Source of the DNA: Psychromonas algarum
GTDB lineage: Bacteria; Pseudomonadota; Gammaproteobacteria; Enterobacterales; Psychromonadaceae
Reading direction: 5' to 3'
NCBI RefSeq assembly: GCF_004376845.1
Contig: NZ_SNUW01000010.1
Span: 62,001-126,000, forward strand
DNA: 64,000 nucleotides
The first letter of the stretch is position 1; the number at the start of each line of letters is the position of its first letter. Shown piece after piece: positions 9,860 to 19,861 of the stretch. The notes under the pieces were generated by a model. It had not been told where the DNA came from and did no database searches. It saw only the letters and a list, made by a program, of their open reading frames with translations. Made by a program: the position numbers and the translations under genes.

Positions 9860-10428
9860 TATTTATTTCCTTTATAACGGTAGGTTTTAGCCACAACATC
9901 TAACATAAGCATGTTCTCCCCACTATGCTTTAAACGTAGGTTTTCTAATATGACAATACGTGGTAATGCCGCAATATCAGCTGAAAACTTACCTAACTGA
10001 TCGTAAGTCCCTACCACTTGAATACTGATTGGAACCTCTTCCGAAAGCTCACCCTGTTTCTTCACTCCCCAGTTAATACTTTTAAACTGTAAACCGTTAT
10101 TTGAACCGATAAAGCTAATGTCATCTAACAAGCTCGCAAGTTCTTTGTTACTAGGTAATTTATTAACCAGCCCCTCCAGTATCACTGCAATTTCTTTCAT
10201 TTGCTCTCGATACGGCTCAAGGTTTGAAGCCAGTGCGGCTTTTACTCTAAATTCATCTTTTAGTGTTAACTCTTTTGCTTCAATTTTCTTTAATTGTTTT
10301 AACTGGTCTTCAATGACGTAATAATAAAAACCAACAAACAACATAAGACAAACAACCACAATCATCACAACTTTATATAAACGAGGCCAACTACCTACAT
10401 TTTCAAAATCTAATTCATTAATGTTCAT
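9859..10428 (-). CDS. pilO: Type IV pilus inner-membrane protein PilO
   Basis: Bitopic platform protein that pairs with PilN. 189 residues: a short cytoplasmic N-terminus, one membrane span at about 20-40, a coiled-coil, and a ferredoxin-like periplasmic domain. Assignment rests on this topology and position in pilMNOPQ, since the family is weakly conserved. Overlaps pilN by four bases. Confidence 0.9.
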   Translation of the reverse strand: MNINELDFENVGSWPRLYKVVMIVVVCLMLFVGFYYYVIEDQLKQLKKIEAKELTLKDEFRVKAALASNLEPYREQMKEIAVILEGLVNKLPSNKELASLLDDISFIGSNNGLQFKSINWGVKKQGELSEEVPISIQVVGTYDQLGKFSADIAALPRIVILENLRLKHSGENMLMLDVVAKTYRYKGNK

Positions 10429-10982
10429 TTTTTAGCCCCCTGCTCATCAAGCACAACAAAGTTCATAGAGAACTTAAACAGTTTTATAGGTTCGGTAGGT
10501 CCTGTCACAATAGAAGGTAATGAAGCATCCCCTAACCAACCAGAACTATCCACATTTCTTACCATTGTACTAACCCGCCCGTTTGATTCAGTTAACCCTC
10601 TAACATCAACTCGGCCATTATTAAAATTAACAGAATCAATATAAACACCAGGAGGAGTAACAACAGGTAAAGTATTAAATAGATGAGTTGCGGTATTACG
10701 CTCAGCTTCAAGATGTTGGATTAAGTTAATACGACGTACTAATTCTGCTTTTTCTGCTTTAATATTACGGATTTCTGCAATGCGTCTATCAAGAATAATA
10801 GTTTGAGTTTGTAAGTATTGATTACGTTCACTTTGTGCATCAATCATTGAATCGACATACATTTTACCCACATAACAGATGGCTAAAGCCCCCAAGCAAC
10901 TTGCACCTAATATTGTAAAAAAAGTTATTTTTCTTTTCTTTTTATCGTCTTCGCGCCATGGCAACAGATTAATATTCGACAT
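10425..10982 (-). CDS. pilN: Type IV pilus inner-membrane protein PilN
   Basis: Bitopic partner of PilO that carries the INLLPWRE motif at residues 4-11, which docks into the groove of cytoplasmic PilM. One membrane span near 22-42, then a periplasmic coiled-coil and small domain. 185 residues, overlapping pilM by one base. Confidence 0.94.
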   Translation of the reverse strand: MSNINLLPWREDDKKKRKITFFTILGASCLGALAICYVGKMYVDSMIDAQSERNQYLQTQTIILDRRIAEIRNIKAEKAELVRRINLIQHLEAERNTATHLFNTLPVVTPPGVYIDSVNFNNGRVDVRGLTESNGRVSTMVRNVDSSGWLGDASLPSIVTGPTEPIKLFKFSMNFVVLDEQGAKK

Positions 10983-12040
10983 TAAATAACTCCTCGTAAT
11001 GCCAAACCTAATGCCATCATATATTTAGCTCCAGACTGGCTTAATAATGTTTTATCTTCTTCATTTTTGAATTCGAAACCTAGATAAGGATCTGCAACTT
11101 GTACATTTACCTCTAACTCATCTTTTAATTGTTGTACTAGTTCAGGCATTAACTGCCCACCACCCGTTAAAATTAATTTTTTAACTTCTACGGTATTGGG
11201 TGCATTAGTAAACATGCGTAAATCAAAACGCAAATGATTCACTGTCTGATTAATAAAAGGAGTAATAACGTCGATATCACAATCAACAGGTAAGTTACCC
11301 TCTAATTTCATTTTTTCAGCTTCTGTAAATGAAAAACCATAACGGTCTGCGATCATTTGGGTACAAGTTGCACCACCATGATTTTTGCTACGTGTAAAAA
11401 TAATATTGCCCTGATAAAAAATATTGAGCATCATTTGCGAGGCACCAATATCCACAAGTGCAATACCTTGGTCATAATCTTCTGGAGAAAACACCAATTC
11501 AGTTGCACGAGCAAGAGCATGACTAGCCACGTCAACAACCGTTGTTTTTAAACCGCTTTCGTCCACGCATTGTACCTGTGATAACACTCTCTCTTTTCGA
11601 GCGGCACTCACAAGAATGTCATTGGCGGCTTTATCTACAGCATTAGGACCGATAATTTCAAAATCGATAAATATTTCATCTAATGGAAAAGGAATACTAC
11701 TCTCTGCTTCTAATTCAACTTGAGCCTCTAACTCTAATTCATCAAGATCCGCGTTCATTGTCATCACTTTTGTAATGACGTCAGCCCCCGTCACAGCAAT
11801 CGCAGCATTCCTGTAGTTAGCAGGGAAATTCTTTCGTAACTGTTTAATTACTAACGTTAATTTAGCAACATCTTCCAAACGGTTATCTACAATTAGTCCT
11901 TTAGTAACTGGCGCTTCCCCTACCGCATCAATCTGATACGTGCCATGGCCTTTTGATATGGCCATTGCTTTAATTGAATCAGATCCAAAATCGATGCCGA
12001 TCACACCACTTGGCCCCATTTTTTTAAACCCAGAAAACAT
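10982..12040 (-). CDS. pilM: Type IV pilus actin-like ATPase PilM
   Basis: Cytoplasmic actin-fold protein that binds PilN and ties the assembly ATPases to the membrane platform. 352 residues, with VIGIDFGSDSIKA at the N-terminus, DIGASQM in the middle and LTGGGQ near residue 280, the phosphate and adenosine motifs of the FtsA/actin fold. First gene of the pil operon, divergent from ponA. Confidence 0.95.
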   Translation of the reverse strand: MFSGFKKMGPSGVIGIDFGSDSIKAMAISKGHGTYQIDAVGEAPVTKGLIVDNRLEDVAKLTLVIKQLRKNFPANYRNAAIAVTGADVITKVMTMNADLDELELEAQVELEAESSIPFPLDEIFIDFEIIGPNAVDKAANDILVSAARKERVLSQVQCVDESGLKTTVVDVASHALARATELVFSPEDYDQGIALVDIGASQMMLNIFYQGNIIFTRSKNHGGATCTQMIADRYGFSFTEAEKMKLEGNLPVDCDIDVITPFINQTVNHLRFDLRMFTNAPNTVEVKKLILTGGGQLMPELVQQLKDELEVNVQVADPYLGFEFKNEEDKTLLSQSGAKYMMALGLALRGVI

Positions 12041-12142
12041 AATATCCTGCCGTATTTAGTGTTAATAAATAGATTTCTTTGATAACCTGCGATATTAAGA
12101 TGAAAAACAACAACTTCCAAGGTGATGAGTCACAGTTCCCTC

Positions 12143-12170
12143 TTTAACTCCGGACTTATCACTATATACT
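12143..12170 (+). promoter_or_regulatory. Candidate sigma-70 promoter for ponA
   Basis: TTTAAC at 12143-12148 and TATACT at 12165-12170 with a 16-base spacer, about 60 bases before the ponA start in the divergent pilM-ponA gap. Seen by eye only. Confidence 0.4.
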
Positions 12171-12229
12171 GTAAAAAATAATCTAAAATCATGTAACACT
12201 GTCACACTATCGATTGGAATTACTCAAAT

Positions 12230-14848
12230 ATGATGAAATGGATCAAGCGTCTTTTTTTATTAGCTCTTTTCTTAGGACTTGCTGGAATTGCAACAATAGG
12301 AATTGTTTATTATCAACTTAAGGCAAACCTACCTGACGTAACGACAATTCAAGACATTCCGTTACAAGTACCGATGAAAGTTCTCAGTAAAGATGGAGAA
12401 CTCATTTCTCAATTTGGTGAAAAGAGACGTATTCCATTAACTAGAAAAGAGATCCCAGATCAGCTTGCTAATGCTTTCATCGCAACAGAAGATAGCCGAT
12501 TTTATCATCATATTGGTATTGACCCGATCGGTATTCTACGTGCAGCAGGTGTTTATATTGCTTCAGGTAGTGCAAAACAAGGTGCGAGTACGATCACCCA
12601 ACAAGTCGCAAGAAACTTCTTTTTAACCAACGAAAAAACCATGTTGCGTAAAGTAAGAGAGATGTTTATTGCCATACAGATTGAGCAAATCTTAACTAAA
12701 GATGAAATCTTAATGCTGTACTTAAATAAAATTTCTCTAGGCCACCGCTCGTTTGGTGTAGGTGCAGCAGCACAAGTGTATTTTGGTAAAGCAGTTTCTG
12801 ATTTAACACTTTCAGAGATGGCTGTATTAGCAGGCCTTCCTAAAGCGCCTTCGCGTTTAAACCCTATTTATTCAATTAAACGTGCAACAGAACGACGTAA
12901 TGTCGTTTTAAGACGTATGTTGGATGAAAAATATATTACGCAAGAAGAGTATGAAACAGCATTAAAAGAAGTGGTTTTAAGCCGTTACCATGGTGCCGAA
13001 ATAACACTTTCAGCGCATTATGTGGCTGAAATTGCACGTAATAAATTAGTTGAATTATATGGTGAAGATAGAAGTTATAACGAAGGTTTTAATGTTTACA
13101 CTACCATCACTAAAAAAGCCCAAGAAGCAGCAAATCAAGCCGTAATTGAAAACCTACATAATTACGATATGCGTCATGGCTACCGAGGAGCAAGCAAAGT
13201 TCGTTGGACTGAAAAAGAGACCTCTTGGACACCTGAAAAAATAGCACGCACTTTATCAAGTGAAACAAGTTTTGCAGATCTCTTACCAGCCATTGTTGTT
13301 GCTGTTAATAAACAAAGCATTGATGTCATTGTGAAAGGACAAAAAGAAAACATTTCAACCATTGAATGGGACGGATTAAAATGGGCAAGAGCATTTAGAT
13401 CTGATTCATCACAAGGTCGCGCGCCTCACAGAGCAAAAGATATTGTCAAAGTGGGAGAACAAATCTGGACCCGTGAAGTAGAAGTGGAAACGGAAGTTAA
13501 TAAAGAGAAAGTATTAGTTAAACAACTACAACTTTCACAATATCCAGATGTAAGTGCCGCTTTTGTCGCCCTGAATCCGCAAGATGGAGCTATTAACGCA
13601 TTAGTTGGTGGCTTTAGTTTTGTACACAGTAAGTTTAACCGTGCAACACAAGCAAAACGTCAAGTAGGTTCTAATATCAAACCATTTATCTATTCAGCAG
13701 CTATTGATAATGGTTACACATTAGCAACCTTAGTCAATGACACTCCTATTAATCAATGGAGTGGTAGTGCTGCGTGGAGACCTAAAAATTCACCTGCAAT
13801 TTATGAAGGTCCAATTCGTTTACGTCGTGCTTTAGGGCAGTCTAAAAATGTAGTATCTGTACGTTTAGTGCAAGATTTAGGTGTTGATACCGTTATTCAG
13901 CAGCTAACAAAATTTGGCTTCAATGAAGCCGATATGCCTAAAAACTTTTCTATTGCATTAGGTTCTGCTTCAATTTCGCCTCTACATTTAGCAACCGGTT
14001 ATGCAATTATTGCAAATGGCGGTTACAAGGTGGAGCCTTATGTTATTGAGCGCATAGAAGATGCTTATGGCACTGTGTTATACCAAGCTCAACCTAAGAT
14101 TGTTTGTCCTGAATGTACTGATAAATATCAAGCAGATGCAAGTAAACCAGGTAAAGTTATTACTAAAACAATCACTGATGGAGGGGCTAAGGTTTGTGAA
14201 ATTTCACCGATTGAGGAAGCGCAAATTGCCCCTTCAGTTATATCTCCTGAAACAGCTTTTTTAACACGTGAATTATTACGCACAGCAGTCTGGGGGGGGG
14301 GTGACTGGAAACATAAAACAGGTTGGAGTGGTACAGGTTGGAGAGCTGGTCGTGCAATTGGACGTCAAGATATGGGTGGGAAAACAGGTACTACCAATGA
14401 TTCTAAAGACGCATGGTTCTCAGGTTTTGTAGGCAATATGGTGGCAACGTCATGGGTTGGTTTTGATGACTTTAATCGAAAACTAGGACGTGTTGCATAT
14501 AATAGTAACTTAAGTAAAAACCAAGTAACTGGTGGTGAAGCGGGAGCAAGAACAGCACTTCCTGCTTGGAATAGTTTTATGCTAAAAACAACTAAAGATG
14601 AACCAACTTATACTCCGCCTCGTCCAATGACAATTTCTAGCGCTCGTATTGATAGAGCAACAGGTTTGTTATCATCATCAACAGACTACACCTCTGTATT
14701 TGAGTTCTTTAAATCAGGAACAATACCAACAGAATATGCTCCTGAAGCGGCTTATATTCCAGAAAGGTCGAGTGAGTCAGATACAACAGATGGTGAAAAT
14801 AGCTCAGGTAAAAAAACAACCGTTACCTATGATGATGAGCTATTTTAG
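12230..14848 (+). CDS. mrcA: Penicillin-binding protein 1A, bifunctional glycosyltransferase/transpeptidase
   Basis: Class A PBP polymerising and cross-linking peptidoglycan at the inner membrane. 872 residues: N-terminal membrane anchor (about 7-28), glycosyltransferase domain with the ATEDSRFYHH and GASTITQQ motifs, an OB-like insert, then the transpeptidase with SxxK in GSNIKPF, SxN in the SKN segment and KTG in GGKTGTT. The gene is divergent from pilM and upstream of nudE/yrfG, as in related genomes. An uninterrupted run of ten G bases at 14292-14301 encodes part of WGGGDW inside the transpeptidase region; a one-base slip there would remove the KTG motif. Confidence 0.96.
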   Translation: MMKWIKRLFLLALFLGLAGIATIGIVYYQLKANLPDVTTIQDIPLQVPMKVLSKDGELISQFGEKRRIPLTRKEIPDQLANAFIATEDSRFYHHIGIDPIGILRAAGVYIASGSAKQGASTITQQVARNFFLTNEKTMLRKVREMFIAIQIEQILTKDEILMLYLNKISLGHRSFGVGAAAQVYFGKAVSDLTLSEMAVLAGLPKAPSRLNPIYSIKRATERRNVVLRRMLDEKYITQEEYETALKEVVLSRYHGAEITLSAHYVAEIARNKLVELYGEDRSYNEGFNVYTTITKKAQEAANQAVIENLHNYDMRHGYRGASKVRWTEKETSWTPEKIARTLSSETSFADLLPAIVVAVNKQSIDVIVKGQKENISTIEWDGLKWARAFRSDSSQGRAPHRAKDIVKVGEQIWTREVEVETEVNKEKVLVKQLQLSQYPDVSAAFVALNPQDGAINALVGGFSFVHSKFNRATQAKRQVGSNIKPFIYSAAIDNGYTLATLVNDTPINQWSGSAAWRPKNSPAIYEGPIRLRRALGQSKNVVSVRLVQDLGVDTVIQQLTKFGFNEADMPKNFSIALGSASISPLHLATGYAIIANGGYKVEPYVIERIEDAYGTVLYQAQPKIVCPECTDKYQADASKPGKVITKTITDGGAKVCEISPIEEAQIAPSVISPETAFLTRELLRTAVWGGGDWKHKTGWSGTGWRAGRAIGRQDMGGKTGTTNDSKDAWFSGFVGNMVATSWVGFDDFNRKLGRVAYNSNLSKNQVTGGEAGARTALPAWNSFMLKTTKDEPTYTPPRPMTISSARIDRATGLLSSSTDYTSVFEFFKSGTIPTEYAPEAAYIPERSSESDTTDGENSSGKKTTVTYDDELF
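14292..14301 (+). repeat. Poly-G(10) tract inside mrcA
   Basis: Ten consecutive G bases in an otherwise AT-rich gene, read as TGG GGG GGG GGT. The glycines belong to the conserved WGGG segment, so the residues are constrained but the codon choice is not. Confidence 0.95.
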
Positions 14849-14861
14849 AATTTAATCTGTT

Positions 14862-15509
14862 TTAAAAAAGCTCTTCAAAACGTCGGACAGATGGGAAATC
14901 CTGCATTAATGATGCAGGTTTTTCACTATCTGGTTTATTGATCCCAACAAGATATTGAACACCAGCATCTTGAGCAACAGTGAGTATTTTTTCACTATCA
15001 TCGATAAACACAGAACGAATAAAATCAGTATTCAACTGCTCTTGTACCGCACTCCAAAAACGTTTATTTTCTTTTGCTACACCAATATCATGGCTAGAAA
15101 TAACAAGGTCGACATATTTTAAGAGATCTGTTTGTTTGTTTTTTAATGCAATACCACTAGGATGTGCATTCGTTAAAATAACAATTTTTTTATTTAATTC
15201 TTTTAACTTTTTCAAAAACCATAAGCTATCTTCTCGCCATTGAATTTTATGTTTATTTTTATTCTGTAATTGATGAATATCCAGCCCTAAAATAGTGGTC
15301 CAATAGTCATAACAGTACCAATTTAAGGTACCAAAAACTTTTTTATATTGGGCATAAACATGATGCTTAGCTTGCTCAATAGATTGGTCATGTAGTAATG
15401 AATATTGTTGTGGAACAAAATTAAGCCAAAAATTAGTATCATAATGTAAGTCTAATAAAGTACCGTCCATATCCAATAAAACCAGATCAACATCTTTTTC
15501 TAAAAACAT
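14862..15509 (-). CDS. yrfG: GMP/IMP 5'-nucleotidase YrfG (HAD family)
   Basis: Cytoplasmic HAD hydrolase; the enterobacterial homologue dephosphorylates GMP and IMP. Motif I is LLDMDGTLLDL near residue 15, motif II LTNAHP, motif III/IV VFIDDSEKI. The start is ATG at 15509 with GAGG seven bases upstream; a TTG four codons earlier overlaps that ribosome site and is rejected. 215 residues. It converges on mrcA (13-base gap) and is divergent from nudE, a neighbourhood shared with enterobacteria. Confidence 0.88.
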   Translation of the reverse strand: MFLEKDVDLVLLDMDGTLLDLHYDTNFWLNFVPQQYSLLHDQSIEQAKHHVYAQYKKVFGTLNWYCYDYWTTILGLDIHQLQNKNKHKIQWREDSLWFLKKLKELNKKIVILTNAHPSGIALKNKQTDLLKYVDLVISSHDIGVAKENKRFWSAVQEQLNTDFIRSVFIDDSEKILTVAQDAGVQYLVGINKPDSEKPASLMQDFPSVRRFEELF

Positions 15510-15636
15510 AATATTCCTCAATAAAAAACGCTGTAAACCTTCAATATATCTACCCTTTTGTGCAATAGATTACCGTAGATACAATAACTATTGTAAGATA
15601 ACATTTCTCTTCACTAATGATAGTCATGAGGTATCT

Positions 15637-16185
15637 ATGAGTCGCTTTCCATTAACTTTGCCTGAAATTATTAATAAAAGTGTCGTTGCCTGCAGTCGAT
15701 TTTTTAAAATTGAAACCTTACAGCTTAAATTTAGTAACGGTGAACAACGCGAGTTTGAACGTATGCAAGGCGGCCGCTCTGCGGTATTAGTTGTACCATT
15801 CTATGATGATCAAACTATCTTGTTAATTCGTGAGTATGCCGCTGGCACGCATAGCTATGAATTAGGTTTTCCTAAAGGTTTAATTGACCCAGGTGAGAGT
15901 GCTTTAGAAGCGGCCAATAGAGAATTAAAAGAAGAAGTAGGATTTGGAGCAAAAGAGCTAACTGAACTAAAAAAAGTAGTCATGGCACCAAGTTATTTTA
16001 GCAGTGAAATGACCTTATTTATGGCAAAAGACTTATACCAAGAGAAGTTACCTGGTGACGAACCTGAGCCATTAGAAGTGATTAAATGGCCACTAAACAA
16101 AGTTGATGAATTACTTGCACGAGATGACTTTCAAGAAGCTCGAAGCATTAGTGCATTATTACTGGTAATCAAAAACCACAAATAA
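15637..16185 (+). CDS. nudE: ADP compounds hydrolase NudE (Nudix)
   Basis: Nudix hydrolase acting on ADP-ribose, Ap3A, NADH and similar compounds. 182 residues with a complete Nudix box: GLIDPGESALEAANRELKEEVGF fits GX5EX7REUXEEXGU at about residues 81-103. A preceding ELGFPKG block is typical of the NudE/ADP-ribose group. Start ATG has GAGG upstream. mrcA-nudE-yrfG clustering supports NudE rather than NudF. Confidence 0.9.
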   Translation: MSRFPLTLPEIINKSVVACSRFFKIETLQLKFSNGEQREFERMQGGRSAVLVVPFYDDQTILLIREYAAGTHSYELGFPKGLIDPGESALEAANRELKEEVGFGAKELTELKKVVMAPSYFSSEMTLFMAKDLYQEKLPGDEPEPLEVIKWPLNKVDELLARDDFQEARSISALLLVIKNHK

Positions 16186-16198
16186 AAAAGCATTAAAA

Positions 16199-16231
16199 AG
16201 AAGAGCTACCTTGCTATTAAGTAGCTCTTCT
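16199..16231. terminator. Bidirectional terminator between nudE and sthA
   Basis: Perfect 11-bp stem (16199-16209 and 16221-16231, core GAAGAGCTAC) with an 11-base loop between convergent genes; the A/T flanks are modest. Confidence 0.65.
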
Positions 16232-16239
16232 AAATTATT

Positions 16240-17670
16240 TTAAAATAAACGATTCAATCCATTTAATGCCGCTACTCGATATGCTTCAGCCATAGTTGGG
16301 TAGTTAAAAGTAGTATGTGCAAAATACTCAATAGTATTACCCGGACCTTCTTGTTCCATGATTGCTTGACCAATATGAATAATTTCCGCCGCTCGCTCAC
16401 CAAAGCAATGAATGCCGAGAATTTCTTTTGTTTCACGATGGAATAATATTTTTAAGCTACCAACATCAGAACCCAATATTTGTGAACGCGCTAGATCTTT
16501 AAATTGTGCACGCCCCACTTCATAAGGTACTTGTTGTTGTGTCAGCATCTGCTCTGTTTTACCAACAGAGCTAATTTCAGGAATAGTGTAAATACCCGTT
16601 GGGATATCTTTGATTAATTTTCTTTCACCTTCACCCGTTATAATTAAATTAGCAGCAATACGCCCTTGATCATAAGCCGCGCTTGCAAGGCTTGGATAGC
16701 CAATAACATCACCGACAGCATAAATGTTATCTACTGCTGTTTGGTAATGTTCATTAATTGCTAATTGCCCACGTCCATCAGGTGTTAATCCCACAGCGTC
16801 TAGGTTTAATAGATCGGTATTACCAGTGCGGCCATTTGCATATAACAAACAATCCGCTTTCATTTTCTTACCTGATTTAAAGTGGATCACTACGCCCTCT
16901 TGTGAGGATTCAACTTTTTCATATTCTTCATCGTGGCGTAAAATCATGCCGGAGTTTCTAAAGTGATACGATAAAGCGTCTGACATCTCGGCATCTAAAA
17001 ATGATAACAATCTATCACGTGTATTAATTAGATCCGTTTTAACACTTAACCCTCTAAAAATTGAGGCATATTCACAACCAATAACACCCGCCCCATAAAT
17101 AACGATATGCTGAGGCTGATAATCTAGAGACAATATAGTGTCACTGTCATAAACATTAGGAGCGTTAAAATTAATATCTTGTGGATGGTAGGGACGAGAT
17201 CCCGTTGCAATAATAATATCTTGTGCAGTAATGATTTCTGTTGAGCCGTCCGAGCTCTTAATTTTTAGCGTATGATTATCAACAAAAGATGCTTCACCAA
17301 AATGTAATGTACAGTTATTACGGTTATAAAAACCACTACGCATGGTTACTTGCTTAGCAATAACTTGTTCTGTATGACGCAATACATCAGCAAAAGTAAA
17401 AGCTTGTTTTTGTGGATAATTATTAGTAAATAATGAATTGTTTTTAAGTTCAATGAGTTGTGTAACACTATGTCGAAGGGCTTTTGAAGGGATCGTTCCC
17501 CAATGCGTACAACCACCGCCAATATCTTGATACTTTTCAATCACAGCAACACGCTTGCCAGCTTTAGCTAATTTCATAGCTGAGCCTTCACCGCCAGGGC
17601 CAGTGCCAATAATTATTGCATCATAATCATAACTCTTAGGAGTGGCTTTGTTTTTTTTCGGTGTTGACAT
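16240..17670 (-). CDS. sthA: Soluble pyridine nucleotide transhydrogenase
   Basis: FAD enzyme transferring hydride between NADPH and NAD, used to drain excess NADPH. 476 residues. The dinucleotide fold [14 protein letters not shown] is near residue 23, [17 protein letters not shown] follows, the second Rossmann motif is [12 protein letters not shown] near 190, and the [23 protein letters not shown]-terminus is typical. The redox disulfide of related lipoamide dehydrogenases is reduced to one Cys, as expected for SthA. Divergent from yijD, the same neighbourhood as in E. coli, where fabR lies between them; no fabR is seen here. Confidence 0.97.
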   Translation of the reverse strand: MSTPKKNKATPKSYDYDAIIIGTGPGGEGSAMKLAKAGKRVAVIEKYQDIGGGCTHWGTIPSKALRHSVTQLIELKNNSLFTNNYPQKQAFTFADVLRHTEQVIAKQVTMRSGFYNRNNCTLHFGEASFVDNHTLKIKSSDGSTEIITAQDIIIATGSRPYHPQDINFNAPNVYDSDTILSLDYQPQHIVIYGAGVIGCEYASIFRGLSVKTDLINTRDRLLSFLDAEMSDALSYHFRNSGMILRHDEEYEKVESSQEGVVIHFKSGKKMKADCLLYANGRTGNTDLLNLDAVGLTPDGRGQLAINEHYQTAVDNIYAVGDVIGYPSLASAAYDQGRIAANLIITGEGERKLIKDIPTGIYTIPEISSVGKTEQMLTQQQVPYEVGRAQFKDLARSQILGSDVGSLKILFHRETKEILGIHCFGERAAEIIHIGQAIMEQEGPGNTIEYFAHTTFNYPTMAEAYRVAALNGLNRLF

Positions 17671-17889
17671 TAGACGACCTTACTTTGACAAATAAAACAC
17701 ATATTAACAATCTATTATCATTTGTCACACATTCTTACAACAAAGCGTGCGCTAGATAAATAGCAATCGTCTATTACTGATATTCAGCTCTCTTTAAGTA
17801 ACGACTTGATTATAAAAAAGAAGAAATAGCAGTCTGTTCATGGTATTTTTAGTTTTTAACACAACGTAATTGGCTGGAGTAAAAAAGTA

Positions 17890-18249
17890 ATGCAAGATAG
17901 CAAGGTCTCAATAAAGTGGTTAATTTATACTTTTTTAATAGGGTTATCCGCTAATGCGTGTTTTTCTATTTTAACCATTTCTTTTGTTTCATTTTCTCCT
18001 TTTCCATTTTTAACGCTATTTTTTGCGGTGAATCATTTCTATCGTTTATATATTCATGAGGCAAATAATGAATATAGTATTCGTCCAGCATGGGTCGCTT
18101 TTTTTATTGGAATATTCTCTTTTTCTGCATTCACAGGTGCGCAACACCCTGAACTAGGATCAAATTTTCTATCAATTACAATCACGCTTATTTTATCTAT
18201 TTGGCTAATGTATAAACTCATGTTTGGTGACAAACATTATTCCGCATAA
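17890..18249 (+). CDS. yijD: YijD family inner-membrane protein (DUF1422)
   Basis: Function unknown. 119 residues, the same length as E. coli YijD, with four hydrophobic spans and the family segment HPELGSNFLS near residue 84 (YPDIGSNFFP in E. coli as I recall it). GGAG ribosome site. The neighbour sthA repeats the E. coli context, supporting orthology. Twenty-one bases before mgsA, so possibly one transcript. Confidence 0.78.
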   Translation: MQDSKVSIKWLIYTFLIGLSANACFSILTISFVSFSPFPFLTLFFAVNHFYRLYIHEANNEYSIRPAWVAFFIGIFSFSAFTGAQHPELGSNFLSITITLILSIWLMYKLMFGDKHYSA

Positions 18250-18270
18250 TCACTCTAAGAAGGTATAAAA

Positions 18271-18732
18271 ATGGATTACATTACACGTAATATCCCAGCA
18301 TCAAAAAAGAAGATTGCTTTAGTTGCACATGATCATATGAAATCTCTTTTAATGAGTTGGGTTGATGACAGAGTAGAACAATTAAAACACCATGATTTAC
18401 TGGCAACAGGAACAACAGGCTCTTTACTAGCGAAACAAACAGGCTTACCAATCGAATGCCTTTTATCTGGTCCAATGGGTGGAGATCAACAACTTGGCGC
18501 TAAAATAGCTGAAGGAAAAATTGATGTATTAATTTTCTTTTGGGATCCAATGAATGCGGTGCCACATGACCCTGATGTAAAAGCATTATTACGCTTAGCA
18601 GCTGTTTGGAACATTCCAATTGCAACCAACATAGCAACAGCTGATTTTATTATGGATTCAGCATTACTTGCTCAAGATTATTCAACACGCATTCCTGATT
18701 ACCAGGGATACTTAATCGAACGAACTAAATAA
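18271..18732 (+). CDS. mgsA: Methylglyoxal synthase
   Basis: Converts dihydroxyacetone phosphate to methylglyoxal and phosphate, a glycolytic overflow bypass. 153 residues; [27 protein letters not shown] and [22 protein letters not shown] contain the phosphate-binding and catalytic Asp/His residues of the family. Fifteen bases before ycbX with the ribosome site in between. The product is removed by glyoxalase I, encoded at 1.5 kb. Confidence 0.97.
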   Translation: MDYITRNIPASKKKIALVAHDHMKSLLMSWVDDRVEQLKHHDLLATGTTGSLLAKQTGLPIECLLSGPMGGDQQLGAKIAEGKIDVLIFFWDPMNAVPHDPDVKALLRLAAVWNIPIATNIATADFIMDSALLAQDYSTRIPDYQGYLIERTK

Positions 18733-18747
18733 TCGTTAAGGATTAAT

Positions 18748-19848
18748 GTGCAAAGCTTAACTGAACTTTATATTTACCCAATAAAATCCACCAAAGGCAT
18801 TGAGTTACCGCAAGCATTGGTTGAAGAAAAAGGATTAAAGGATGACCGACGTTATATGTTGGTTGATCTTGAAGGTAAATTTATTACTGGTCGAACTCAC
18901 CCTCAGTTAACTCAAATCAGTATTGAGTTTTCTAAAAAAGGGTTATTTGTCAGCGCACCAAAACAACCTAGTATTTATATTCAACCAGAGTTATTTTCAA
19001 CACAAACTCTGAATGTCGATATTTGGTCGGATTCAGTACAAGCTCAGCATTGCAATATAGAATATGATCGCTGGTTTTCTTCTTTCTTAAAACAAGAATG
19101 CCAGCTTGTTTATTTTGCAGACACAAGTAATCGAACAGTTAAAAACACACAATATGAAGTCGGTTTTGCTGATGGTTATCCTCTATTACTAATTAACCAA
19201 GCTTCTATTGATCAACTTAATACACATTTAGATGCCCCTATAAGTGCTTTGCATTTTCGTCCTAATTTATTAATTAAAGGTGATACCGCTTTTATTGAAG
19301 ATACTTGGGCACGGATTAGAATTGGTGAAGTTGCATTTCAAGTGAGTAAACCTTGCTCTCGTTGTACGTTTACTAATGTAGATCCCAAAACAGGGGTTGC
19401 AGATCTCGAACAACCATTAAAGACCCTTTCTCAATTTAGATATCATCAAGGTGATATTGATTTTGGTCAGAACTTAATTCCATTAAATACTGGCATTATT
19501 CGTTGTGGTGATGCAATTGAGATACTAGAAACTCAAATACCACCTTCATATAGTTCAATGCTAGCAACTCAAACAAGTAACAAAGAAGCAGTACAAATTT
19601 ACTTTGCTGGATCTGATATTGAAGTGACAGGCGATAACCAACAACTATTATTAGAACAAGCAGAACAAGCTGGCATTAACATCCCTTATTCATGTCGAGG
19701 TGGTAAATGTGGGCGTTGTAAAACACAAGTTTTAAGCGGAGAGGTTTCGGTATTAAGTAATGAAGGCCTCAATGATAACGAAATTGAAGCAGGTTATGTA
19801 TTAGCTTGTAGCTGTATTCCCCTATCCGATATCACAATTAATCATTAA
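18748..19848 (+). CDS. ycbX: YcbX-type MOSC domain protein with C-terminal 2Fe-2S ferredoxin
   Basis: In E. coli YcbX is a molybdenum-cofactor-dependent reductase detoxifying N-hydroxylated base analogues such as 6-hydroxylaminopurine. 366 residues: MOSC N-terminal beta-barrel (1-120), MOSC domain with KPCSRC at 201-206 (Cys203 is the likely Mo ligand), then a plant-type ferredoxin with Cys316, Cys321, Cys324 and Cys354. The start is GTG at 18748 with AAGGA five bases upstream. Likely co-transcribed with mgsA and the next unknown gene. Confidence 0.9.
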   Translation: MQSLTELYIYPIKSTKGIELPQALVEEKGLKDDRRYMLVDLEGKFITGRTHPQLTQISIEFSKKGLFVSAPKQPSIYIQPELFSTQTLNVDIWSDSVQAQHCNIEYDRWFSSFLKQECQLVYFADTSNRTVKNTQYEVGFADGYPLLLINQASIDQLNTHLDAPISALHFRPNLLIKGDTAFIEDTWARIRIGEVAFQVSKPCSRCTFTNVDPKTGVADLEQPLKTLSQFRYHQGDIDFGQNLIPLNTGIIRCGDAIEILETQIPPSYSSMLATQTSNKEAVQIYFAGSDIEVTGDNQQLLLEQAEQAGINIPYSCRGGKCGRCKTQVLSGEVSVLSNEGLNDNEIEAGYVLACSCIPLSDITINH

Positions 19849-19861
19849 ATAGAGGCAATTT

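Noticed and set aside
14061-14264. Frames of about 60-70 codons inside mrcA
   Set aside because: Shadow frames of a strongly conserved gene.
14292-14301. Frameshift in mrcA at the poly-G tract
   Set aside because: The frame is intact on both sides and the conserved KTG motif follows in frame; only the slippage potential is reported.
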